From Prosopocoilus inquinatus (Eukaryota; Arthropoda; Insecta; Coleoptera; Lucanidae), in the NCBI GenBank assembly GCA_036172665.1, contig CM069871.1, positions 3,100,001-3,164,000 on the forward strand: a stretch of 64,000 nucleotides of DNA. Reading direction: 5' to 3'. This document shows, in pieces, positions 11,701 to 20,741 of this stretch. The notes under the pieces are model-generated. The model saw only the letters and a list, made by a program, of their open reading frames with translations. It made no database searches and was not told the origin of the DNA. The position numbers and the translations under genes were made by a program. Each line of letters opens with the position of its first letter. Within the stretch, counting starts at the first letter, position 1.

Positions 11701-13500
11701 TTTTAGCCAACTGTCAGAGAATTGGTTACCACGTTACGTCGTGGATCACGTGGGATATCAGATTAAAGGAAGTAATAAGGAAAACAAAGAACTGTCATTA
11801 ATGTTATTCGTGTTCTTTTTGATGCTTTAATGTTTTTGTTACTTCTATTAATGTATATGCGTTATACATACTAAAGACACGGACGCATCACAAACAAACG
11901 AATCAATTCAATATATTTTATAGGTTAACCAAAGGTGCTTTCTTTTGCTCACAAAATCGTGATCCAAACGTGTTTTGATTCAAAAACAGACATTATTTTC
12001 TTTGAATCTCTTTCTTTTAAAAACTTGCGTGGATTGAATTATAGAAAATAAACTGTCAATCTAAAGTTCAAGTCAGGTGTATTGTTGCAACAACTACGAA
12101 ATTCAGGTCCAAACTATTCGAAACACGATTCAAACTTTTAAGCGAAAGAAAGCACATCAAATATTTCAAATTTTGCAATGGGCGCGTTCAGCGGCTGAGT
12201 TGCTTACTCAGCAATCGATTGTGATTGGCTCACATGAAGGTAATAGCCAATTACATACGACTGCTGAGTAAGCAACGCATCCGCTGAACGCGCCCATGTT
12301 TTCCTTATATTATACGGTCTTTCGCAAAACTTCCGCTAGGTGTCAGCCACTCCGTGACTTCTTTGAAGTGGCTGTTCATAATCAGCCAACTTCATACTGC
12401 TTTCAATTTGAATTTGAAAATTCACTACCTGTATTCACATAATTATTTACATGTTTACGTACTCTGTCATGATTAACAAATTAAAAAAAAGGGATTTCAA
12501 CTCTATTAACTTGATTATAAATGCGTTTGACAAAAAAGAAACGCTTGCGTTTAAAAAATAAGGTAGAAACATGAAGTTGCCTCTCATTTGTGAAATGTGT
12601 TGCCTATCTTAAGGCGCTACGGTTTCAAAAAATATATTTTCTACTAATCGCACTTACCAATAAGGTGATTGTAAGAACGAAGGACGCAAGTGCACACACA
12701 TTGGTTCGAAAATCCCTTGCGTTCCAAAAATTAACCAAAACCTCCACCCCCTCTAGCAACGCAACGGACGTATACAATACGATGAAGAGCATCCGGACGC
12801 CGAAAACCTTGTTGAGGCTTTCGATCAAATCACAAAGCGTGTGATGCATGCTTTGTATCAAATTGATGCATTGCAATGGATTGATTTCCTGCGTCGTCAC
12901 AAATCGTGATGGGGTGACAGCCTCACCGAGGCACGTCGACAATTTCTTGTTCAACGCCGCGAAGCTGGTGATTAAAAATTCCACGTGAACTCGAAAAGCC
13001 ATCAGCATCATTGTAACCATGTACCAGTGGAACGTCCAGGGTACAAAGAAGTATTTATACAGTCTCCATTCAAGTACGAATTGGCTTGCGTAAATCATTA
13101 TTGAAAACATGGTTGGACATAAAACGTGCAGGAGCGATAGTTGTCGAGAAAAGATTTTTGCTTTCCTGTCCAGGATTTCTTGAGTCCCCAAGATTTTGTT
13201 GTAGGTCGGCGCTGTGTTGCAATAAAAATAATCGATTTGCCTGTATGAGAACATCCCTTGCAAGATCGCAATCATGTTCGTTAATGCCCCCAGCAAGTTT
13301 AGGGTGCTGTCCAAAATCCCTGTCAGCTTCTCTCCGTTGTAATCGTCTCTTCCATAAGCAGCCCACGTTGTCTCATAGATTACCGAAACGATCAAGGTTA
13401 AACAGTAGATTTTATAAAACAAGCGAAGGCTTCGTCGTTTTGTTTTGGGGGGCGACAGCCCAAGCAAAACGGAAATAAACGAGAGTGCTATGACTTTCAT
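5699..13500 (-). CDS. Gustatory receptor, locus 1 isoform B (distal first exon plus the same C-terminal exon)
   Basis: A long first exon, 13500-12658 (281 codons), starts MKVIALSFISVLLG and ends in phase 0 before GTAAGTGCG. It is clearly paralogous to the isoform A exon: EWRLYKYFFVPW, then HHTLCDLIESLNKVFGVRML and a FIVLYTSVALL stretch. I found no separate C-terminal exon with the receptor signature between 12657 and 8762. The nearest in-phase acceptor that restores the family C-terminus is the shared exon at 5992-5699, giving 378 residues across a 6.7-kb intron. The joining is inferred from phase and family architecture; a broken gene that lost its last exon is the alternative. The exon itself is intact, with no stops, so active use is likely. 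Probably it has its own promoter just above 13500. Confidence 0.7.
6145..7468. mobile_element. Non-autonomous TIR element carrying a GATCG minisatellite
   Basis: The left end reads AGGGTTGCCAACATTGG and the right end CCAAGTTGGCAACCCT, near-perfect inverted ends, followed inwards on both sides by ATCGCCCA/GCGATAA-type sequence. The interior from about 6500 to 7170 is a degenerate tandem repeat built on AAACAAAAGACGATCGA and TTTTAAACAAAAGATGATCG units of roughly 20-40 bp. There is no transposase. It lies in the receptor locus 1 intron. Its motif, in complement (CGATCGTCATTTGTTTTC), recurs in the T-rich blocks at 10.1-11.3, 21.9-22.8, 46.8-47.2 and 51.0-51.5 kb, so these probably form one element family. 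Confidence 0.7.
7722..7847. mobile_element. Palindromic MITE, family A, copy 1
   Basis: A foldback element of about 125 bp. The left arm starts ATTGGGCGCGTTCAGCGG and the right arm ends CCGCTGAACGCGCCCAAT. The inner arms (TTGCTTACTCAGCAGTC and ATTGCTGAGTAAGCAA; TGATTGGCT and GAGCCAATCA) also pair, leaving a very short loop. It is in the locus 1 intron, about 75 bp below the donor of isoform A. The 70 bp outside its left end (up from about 7647) recur inverted at about 11938-12010. Confidence 0.85.
8762..12178. other. Locus 1 intron/upstream region without recognised exon
   Basis: No coding exon was seen on either strand. At 9297-9375 is a diverged relative of the family-A MITE (GGGCGCGTTCAGCCGAG with a distal GAGCTGCTGAACG). 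Around 9820-9990 is sequence with AGTTGGCAACACTG and its inverse CAGTGTTGCCAATT, partly shared with 51500-51590. The isoform A promoter should lie directly above 8761, but no clear core motif stands out. Confidence 0.5.
10080..11270. repeat. T-rich degenerate tandem repeat block
   Basis: About 1.2 kb of very T-rich plus strand in which units of roughly 100-190 bp repeat imperfectly around phrases such as GATTGTCGATTGTTTTTC, CATTTGTTTTC and AAAACATTCTTTTT. Open frames across it encode only Phe/Leu/Ser-rich low-complexity peptides, so I do not call them genes. The GATCG-containing phrases match, in complement, the minisatellite at 6500-7170. Confidence 0.6.
12179..12296. mobile_element. Palindromic MITE, family A, copy 2
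   Basis: A foldback copy starting TGGGCGCGTTCAGCGGCTG and ending CGCTGAACGCGCCCA, in the opposite orientation to copy 1 as judged by the unequal centre (CACATGAAGGTAATAGCC here, GGCTATTACCTTCATGTG there). It also lies within the long intron predicted for receptor isoform B. Confidence 0.85.
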
Positions 13501-14036
13501 CCTTCTAGGCAGAATGTCTTCTGAGAATATGATTACCTACTATTAATAAATACGTCATGCAACATACAGTTAGTGCTATCGATAACATGTTATTAAAAGA
13601 CAAACATCTTAATCAATTGATGTATTAGGTACCTATTTATGTCCTTTTAACGAAACAGACATGTAACTACTAATTATTATGTTCACAATCAACGAACAAT
13701 TTCAAGTGCACTATTACCTACATTTCTTAAACTAAAAGAAATTATTTGTTGCTGGTTCTGACTTGCTGAGGGTTCCCATCATTTCAGTTTGATTAAAAAA
13801 ATTTCCGACTTCTCGTCAAAAACCCAATAAACTTTCCCCTTTGACTTTGATTTCGTAACTTTCATAAATTTCATGCACTTTCAAAAATTAGAATAAAAAA
13901 AATAGTGTCCTCAAGTCGATTTTGTGCGGTCAGGACTGATCTAAATAAATCATTTCAACTGTTGCTTAAGTTAACTGCCGGATTGACGAATTGCGTTGCT
14001 AAATTCTTTGCATTATTTAATTTATTTGAGCCGCTA
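13501..14036. other. Upstream region of receptor isoform B
   Basis: AT-rich sequence without a recognised gene, expected to hold the promoter of the distal first exon. No TATA or initiator could be assigned with confidence. Confidence 0.35.
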
Positions 14037-14354
14037 CGAGTGTCAGTAGGACTCCCGGCAGTTTTCGTTTATTATCGCACACACTGTGGGACCTTGGGAA
14101 GCGGTTCCATGGTGCTTTCACCAGGTGGGGTTGTTCCCTGGCGCCCGTATTGTATTTATAATCCCCAAAATAGCGCAACTTTTTTTTTTGTAATTTAACC
14201 GTCTTTGGAGCGTATTCTGTAAATTATTAGCGGGCTGTTAAAATGTAGAAGTCCTTTAAAATTGAAAATACACTTCTGTGATTGGTTGTTACCAGACCAG
14301 CAGTCCGTTACATTAAACGCACTCCATACAGAACAGCCCCTTTTGTATCTCTTA

Positions 14355-15239
14355 GGGCCAGTTTCTCAATTGGAGTTTAACTTTAGACTCCGTTTTATTC
14401 ATATGGAAACAATTGTCCTTTACAATAGCGTACATGACAATAATATAAAATTATTAATTAAAGCTCTCTAATCGAGACTATAGTCAATAACACATGCGAA
14501 AACACCAAATTTGTACGCAGTTTCTATTTATTATTTTCTTAAATTAATAATAAATAAAATAAAAAATATTCAAATATAAATCACGTGGTTTCGAAAGGCT
14601 TCCCATTCGTTGTGACGTCAGTGTTCATACATTGTCCTTGACGTTTATGTCGTATGCAGACCCTTGTCAAATAGTTTGAATGTTTGCTCTTAATAAGTGG
14701 TAAAAAATATAGTTGTAACTTAAGCAGCAATTACTAAGTGAATATCTTAAAGAAATTATTATATTTTTTTACTTTGTTGGTGAGAACTTTGTGGTGGAAA
14801 CGGAAACTTTTCGCCGTTGAGAAGTAAGGTTGGTAACACTAAATTTTGTGAAACGCTTATAAATAATTTATTCGGAGTTCTTGCACAGGTATTTTTACAT
14901 TATAGCACAGCACAATACTGATAATATGTTTTACTATTTATTGTAGTAAGTTTTAAGTGTTCGTATTGATATTCACTTATTACGATTTGACAACATATGA
15001 ACATTGACGTCACACGGTCAGAATGTGCGTTTCGGCGGGAATTTAATCAATTCAAATTTCTTTAATTTTTTACGACTTTAATATTCATTTATCAAAAAAA
15101 AAAAAAAGAAATATATCTAAATTATCGTATTTTTACCTACTTTCAAATAAAATCATTAAAAAGAATGTTCATGTACCCTGTTGTTAACATCGGAATAAGG
15201 CGAAGCTTAAAGTTAAACCGAGTTGGAAAAACTGGGCCC
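14355..15239. mobile_element. TIR element (885 bp) with TA target duplication
   Basis: The left end is GGGCCAGTTTCTCAATTGG and GTTTAACTTTAGACTCC; the right end is AAAGTTAAACCGAGTTGG then AACTGGGCCC, giving imperfect inverted ends of about 40 bp. The flanks read CTCTTA on the left and TATAAATTAC on the right. The paralogous repeat at about 15979-15992 reads CTCTTATAAATTAC without the insert. This empty site indicates duplication of TA. The interior has no transposase frame. Confidence 0.8.
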
Positions 15240-15308
15240 TATAAATTACAGATCCCCATGGTAACCACGAGTGTCAATAGAACTCCTGGCAGTTTTCGTT
15301 TAGATTAA

Positions 15309-15436
15309 GGTCCAGTTTTGCAATGACGGTTTAACTTTGAGCCGAAGCTTAAATCCTTCATAACAATCGTTGAAATAATTGTTGCTAAGGGTTTAAGCCT
15401 CAGCTCAAAGTTCAGCCCTATCTGTAAAACTGGACC
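15309..15436. mobile_element. Foldback MITE (128 bp) with TAA target duplication
   Basis: The ends are GGTCCAGTTTTGCAATG and GTAAAACTGGACC. The arms continue as GGTTTAACTTTGAGC(C)GAAGC against GCCTCAGCTCAAAGTTCAGCC. The triplet TAA flanks both sides (15306-15308 and 15437-15439), the target type known for PIF/Harbinger-related Tourist elements. A related copy lies in ZFR intron 2 (35155-35290). Confidence 0.8.
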
Positions 15437-16065
15437 TAAGGGACCTTGGGAAACGGTTCCATAGTGCGTTCAGCAGCTAGGGTTGTTCCCTGGCGCCCGT
15501 ATTGTAATAGCGCACGTTTTTTTTTTTTTTGTAATTTAACCACCTTTTCATCTCTTATAAATTGCAAGATCCCCATGGTGTTGGCGGTGACGTGTTTATT
15601 GTGAACGCAACACAATTTTTGAAACATCTGATATCTGTCAATTGTTTTTTTTTACTTTTTCTCAGAAATTTTGCGTTTTTTTTTCAATTCAGTCAATTTT
15701 TCGAGCCATCGGTAATATTCTTCAGTTTTTCTTGTTTTTGTTTGTATGTATCATATCTCAGAAATTCCATCCTTAATTACTTAGGATTGCGGTTAGTTAT
15801 TTTGCTTTAATTTTAAGTCGTTTATTTTGATCGCCTTTTGCTTACATTTTTGTAGGAATTATAATTTTTTAAGGGACCTTGGGAAACGGTTCCATAGTGC
15901 GTTCAGCAGCTAGGGTTATTCCCTGGCGCCCGTATTGTAATGGCGCACGTTTCTTTTGTAATTTAACCGCCTTTGTATCTCTTATAAATTACAAGATGAC
16001 GTGCGGTGACGTGTTTATTGCGGACGCAACACAATTTTTGAAACATCTGATATCTGTCAATTGAT

Positions 16066-16838
16066 GACGTTTTCGCAAGAACAGAAAATTTTCGTGTTGG
16101 AAGCAAATTTGTTTTGGGGAATTTCATTAACAATTTCCCGATTCGTTAGCGTTATTCGCGGAGCTAGTCCCGAACTTATCTCGAATTGATTCTAACCTGA
16201 ACTGCTTAAATAAACTTGTGCGTTTAAAAATAATCTTCTTCTTTACAAACTTTTTGGTTTACGGCTAAAAAAAAAAACCGTTTCAATCAGTCGCACGAAT
16301 GAATTATTTCTGATGTGAAAGCAATAAAAAAAACAATAAATCAACGTTTTCACAAAATAAGAAGCCTTGGTATGTAGGCAACCCAATGTACACAGTCGTT
16401 TGTGTGATTGCCTATACTGAAAACGGTAAGATTACAACATTATTCGTTTTAATTAAATAATGTGATGATAAACTAAGTTCCGGATTCGCCCAGCTTTTGA
16501 AGTTTCCATTTTTTTTATATTCAAAACAATTTTACACTTTTTCTTCTATTTTCAAAAAACAAATCTGTATTTATTTTTCCTAGATTAAGCCCACACAAAA
16601 CTTGCTAATTTAAGGAAAGTCAACGAATGCAGAAAATGATTAAATTACTGCTTTGAAAATTAGAAAATAATTAATGACCAACATACAAATAATTATTAAA
16701 GGAAATTTTCCAGTTTTTCAATTATTTTCATTGACTAAAATTTTATTAAATTCCCTGACTATCCTCGGTGAGTGAGAACCCTACTGCCAAATAGCTCTAG
16801 ATAGGAATTAAAAAAAAATAATAATAATAATAACGAAA
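16066..16838. other. Region below receptor locus 2
   Basis: AT-rich, no gene recognised. It would include the 3' UTR of receptor locus 2. An (AAT)n run sits at about 16811-16830, right after the shared stop codon. Confidence 0.4.
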
Positions 16839-18188
16839 TTAAAGTTGAATTATTATAACGATATACGAGACTATAGACCCCAACATTCCGTACAGCATGC
16901 TGAAGTTGACCGTAAAGAAATCCGCAGCCGTAAACTTCGGCTTCAAGTGCGTGACCTGGTGGGCCAATAACAACAGTTCTTCTTGCAGGAGTTGCCCTTG
17001 AGGATCATCCTTATTATTGCAGCCGTTGAACGGGGCCTCGAGCAACAGCTTATGACAAATTTGTGCTGTATCGGTTGCACTTTTGATTACCAGTTCACAA
17101 GACGAGGCAATCATTATTCCAAAATACTAAAACAAAAAGATCTTTAGGAGTTTCCTATTTACTGATACGTAGTAATTACAGCAAAGATGAAACTACAAAG
17201 ACCTACGAACAGTCATTAGCATAAGCAACTCAATCATCTAGATCTAGATCTTTTAACTAAACTAATAAGTAGATGGGGGAAAAGTCACCGAGAAGCAATT
17301 GCTTCAAATTTGGTTTAATTCGAAGGGGGACTATGCCTTTGAGTTTCATGTACTTACCAGAAAAAGTAAAGAAGTGCAAGCATTTTCAATAATAACAAAC
17401 TGGCTTCCGATGTGACATCGATTCTCACTGATGGTAATTCGAATGATTAAATAAACAGCCCTAATAATGTAGAGCGCAATGAGGTTTACAATCCCCAGCA
17501 CCCTCATTCCGTACTGTGCATTGACCGCACGTGTTAACTCACACAAAGTCTGATGGATTTTCGCGAAAGCCCGAATTTCCTCGCTCCTAGAAACCACTTT
17601 CCATTCTAGCGCCAGCTTATTATTCAAGAGGCCGAAATATTTGTTTAGCAAATACAGCGTGTTCCTCAATTTTAAAACGACCACACCGATCATGAATTGA
17701 TTCAACATCAAAAAGATGTAGTATTTTAAGATGAAGGATTTTTTAGTGAAGGCTGCGTATAGATTATAGCAATACGAGCTGAAGAGCAGCATAAAAAGTG
17801 TGGCCAGTTTGATTCTCGTTGCTTTAAACTGCTTGTTCGCAGAGAAACGGAATTTCAGGAAATCCTCGACGCTTTTCGTTTTCGATTTGAAGATATCTGG
17901 GGCGTCCTTTCTGCCAAAACCAGTCGAGTACAGCACTGTTGTGTTTATGGCCACCATAAGAGTGTCTGCGAGGGCATCTAACGAAGCGGCCATTCCAGGA
18001 ATGGTTTGGTAAAACGTCCCGGATTTATCAATGAGAATCCAGACGTAGACGACAATTAAAATTAAAATCAGCGTGCAGGCTATGATTTTATTTAAAACGT
18101 GAAACTTGCCCTTGTGTTGTTTTCCATCAGTAAAATGATTGCCTAAGGCTTTCATTACAACCTGCAAGGTTTTCCTTTTCATTTTCAT
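16839..18188 (-). CDS. Gustatory receptor, locus 2 isoform C (proximal first exon plus shared C-terminal exon)
   Basis: Exons 18188-17358 (277 codons, starting MKMKRKTLQVVMKALG) and 17126-16839 (95 codons plus stop) join in phase 0 through a 231-bp intron to give 372 residues. Several hydrophobic segments are visible, for example IIACTLILILIVVYVWILI near residues 30-50. KIHQTLCELTRAVNAQYGMR followed by VLGIV aligns in position with the LCxLIxxVNxxxG block of the other three receptors. The C-terminal exon reads FTAADFFTVNFSMLYGM and ends SYIVIIIQL, the receptor signature with Ser for Thr and Leu for Phe; the protein stops right after it. Same role as isoform A: taste or internal chemosensory channel subunit. 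Ligand unknown. Confidence 0.85.
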
Positions 18189-19241
18189 TTTGTTTGAACC
18201 ACTGAAGACTCAGAGCTCAATGTGCGTGTAAAGTAAACAATCAAGTAAATTCATGTGATTGAATGAATGCGAACAAAATAAATAATAAGAGAAAATGATT
18301 GATTATATTCAATATTTAATGTGTTTGGAAGGCAGGCTGTAAAAGTCGGAGGACAATAAACCCTAATTAATTAATTTACTTACCATGTACAACACTGAGA
18401 TGACGCAGTACTCCTTCACGAGATGTTCGATGGGAATCCCGTTTAAAAAAATCCTCTTCGCATTGTGATAATTCAATATCATGTTCACCAGCTGCATAAT
18501 ATAAACAAATATGATCATAACAATTCCAAGTATCTGAAATCCGCAGTGTTTATTCACGAGGTCAATCAGGCAGCACAATTTATGATAGGTCTTGGATATG
18601 TTCAGCATGTCATGCGGTGTGTTTGCGTCGCACATCTTCCTGCTTCTCCGGGCGATCCTGAACAGGTTGTTATTCAAATTGCAGAACCTGTCTTTCAAAG
18701 AAATCATGATGGTGTAAAATGTTAAGATGGTCACTGCCACGATATAGTCGTTGATGATCATTAATAGGCGTGGTACCAACACTATTCGGCCCGCTATAGA
18801 AAGCTGCACGTAAACATCGTACAAAGTGTACCCCAGAATTGCCAGCAGAACACACAGGAGTTCCACAACGAAGACCTTCTGCTTCCTCCCGTTAAAAGGG
18901 CATTTGTACGGCATGGCTCCATCGATTTCATTCAAGTATCTCAGTATCCTCGCCATGGTTTTCCTTTTAATCACAGCCTTGGTTACGCCCAGGATGTTGA
19001 CGAGTGTTAGAAGAATGCTGAGGAGAAGATCCATGGTCACGGTGGTCCTCGATAACCCGCAGGAAGTAACTTGCAGCTTCTCGTACAGAGACCACGCACA
19101 GCTGCATCCCAACGAGATTATTAACAGAATTGAGTACGCTTTGTACCATCGAGGAATCTCATCGCAGTCGGGTGTCAACAAGCCAACCATTACGGCTAAC
19201 GAATCTAAAGGTTTGATGAAGTGAACGCCGGGACGCATCAT
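16839..19241 (-). CDS. Gustatory receptor, locus 2 isoform D (distal first exon plus the same C-terminal exon)
   Basis: The first exon, 19241-18384 (286 codons, starting MMRPGVHFIKPLDSL), ends in phase 0 at ATG|GTAAGT. No other receptor C-terminal exon lies between it and the isoform C exon. Joined to 17126-16839 it makes 381 residues. KTYHKLCCLIDLVNKHCGF then QILGIVMIIF is the counterpart of the conserved block in C. The two first exons are about 175 bp apart, so the isoform C promoter must be in that gap or inside the D intron. The arrangement mirrors locus 1 and the known Drosophila pattern of alternative first exons spliced to common C-terminal exons (Gr23a, Gr28b, Gr39a). Splicing is inferred. 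Confidence 0.8.
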
Positions 19242-19660
19242 GTAATATTAAAGCATGAAAGGCACTTGCTTCATAATTAAACGTACATTGTAATCATGGA
19301 CAAGTCTCAAGGGAGTAATTAGTTTCTTTGAAACGCTTCTTGATTTACGAATACATTAAATTTCGATGTAAAGAACATTATTTTCCGAGTCAATTCATGT
19401 GAAAGGAATCATCGATATATTTAGGGTGAAAATAAAAAAATTAAACGGAAAGAACACAGTGTTTGATTTGTGTAAAAGAAGTCGAGTTTATTTAGAGGGT
19501 AAGTTTTTTGTGAAAACTCAAAAGTATTTTAATATTTTAAGAAGCTTTGAGCAATGTAAAAAATAGAATCGATGATTTATTTACTTCATAAACGATGCAT
19601 ATATTAAAAAATTAAATAATACTGCCTGAAAGTTTGTTTTATAAGACATTATAATGTAGG

Positions 19661-20741
19661 TCAGACACTTTCTTGACTCGTTGAGCACATCGATGTCGTC
19701 GGAGATGTTTCAGAAATGAAATTGGTGTTCCAAATCTGAAATAAAAACGAATTTAAGCAAAATTAAATGAACTGTGGGTTTGCTACTTACGTTGATGTGT
19801 CTGTTAAAGCCAGATGATGCGAATTGATCACCGTCACGAGTAAATGCAACCGCCGATATGACTCCTTCGTGCGCTTTTAACGTATACAAAGGTCTCCCCT
19901 CCATGACATCCACGATGTTCATCCTTTGATCATGCCCGCTCGTCAAGAGATAACTCGCATGTGGATGCCACGCTACGCAAGTCACATTATCGTGAAGAGA
20001 ATAATGCTGCAGCAAATTCTTTGCACGGATGTCATACAGACGCACAGTCCCCGTATCTAAGGCCAACGCTATCGTCTTGCTATCACTGTGCACTGCCAGA
20101 TAAGTTCCGCTCCCTCTACCGCCTCTAAAAACATGCACGCATTGGCCACTTTTGGTGTCCCAAATTCGCAGCGATTTATCATCGGCACATGAAGTGACAA
20201 AGCTCCCATCCGGACAATACCTCACGCAACGCACCCAATTGTTGTGGCCTTTGAACGAGCTTAAGAACCGTCTCTGCTGTACATCCCACATTTTAATCGA
20301 TTTATCATTCGAACCGGTTATTAACTACAAAATAACGCATCAAAAGAAGTATCACTTAAGTTGTGTTCAGTGTATACAAACCTGATTGTCACCTGGTGCG
20401 AATGATAAGCTGCGAACTGCAGCGCTGTGGGCCTTAAACTCTGCACTGGTTCCCATAATACTGGGCACCCAAAATCGTACGGTTTTGTCTTCGGAGCCGG
20501 ACGCCAGTAACTGTCCGCTGCTTGAAAACTGCACGCAGGTCACGCTGCTGGCGTGCCCCACGAATTTGTAGCATCTCTTGTGTAACTGTGCCAAGTTCCA
20601 CAGCATAATCGAGTGATCCGCGCTGCTGCTGGCGAACTGGTTTCCATCTGGGTGGAAAGATAAGTCTGTTACGATGTCCGTGTGCCCCTTCAGATTCTTT
20701 ACTAACGTAGGGTCGGCGTTCACAAAATTCGTTTCGGACAT
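19661..20741 (-). CDS. Poc1: POC1-type centriolar WD40 protein, short C-terminus
   Basis: Three exons on the minus strand: 20741-20382, 20324-19791, 19735-19661, all phase 0, giving 322 residues. Seven WD40 blades can be counted, from NLKGHTDIVTDLSFHPDG (blade 1) to HINIWNTNF (blade 7). The stretch TVRFWVP, then SAEFKAHSAAVRS matches POC1 proteins specifically. POC1 sits in the centriole lumen and supports centriole and basal-body integrity. Family members are usually near 390-480 residues with a C-terminal coiled-coil (POC1) motif. Here only 17 residues follow the last blade before TGA, and an AATAAA follows about 80 bp later on the minus strand (TTTATT near 19579). The coiled coil is therefore absent from this gene model; an unseen alternative exon is the other explanation. 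Confidence 0.88.

Larger units (their letters stand above)
14037..16065. repeat. Tandemly duplicated repeat unit interrupted by younger insertions
   Basis: The phrases GGGACCTTGGGAA(A/G)CGGTTCC, CCCTGGCGCCCGTATTGTA and TTTGTAATTTAACC occur together at about 14089-14200, 15439-15545 and 15873-15970. The later two copies stay similar through ACGTGTTTATTG and TTGAAACATCTGATATCTGT (to about 15640 and 16064). The phrase GAACTCCTGGCAGTTTTCG near 15278 mirrors ACTCCCGGCAGTTTTCG near 14050, so the unit start is duplicated too. Two foldback elements (14355-15239 and 15309-15436) split the early copies. No coding content was recognised. Confidence 0.75.

Noticed and set aside
13086..13478. Plus-strand frame antisense to receptor exon B (and likewise 18826-19224 antisense to exon D)
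   Set aside because: These are shadows of the receptor exons; the minus-strand frames carry the family motifs.
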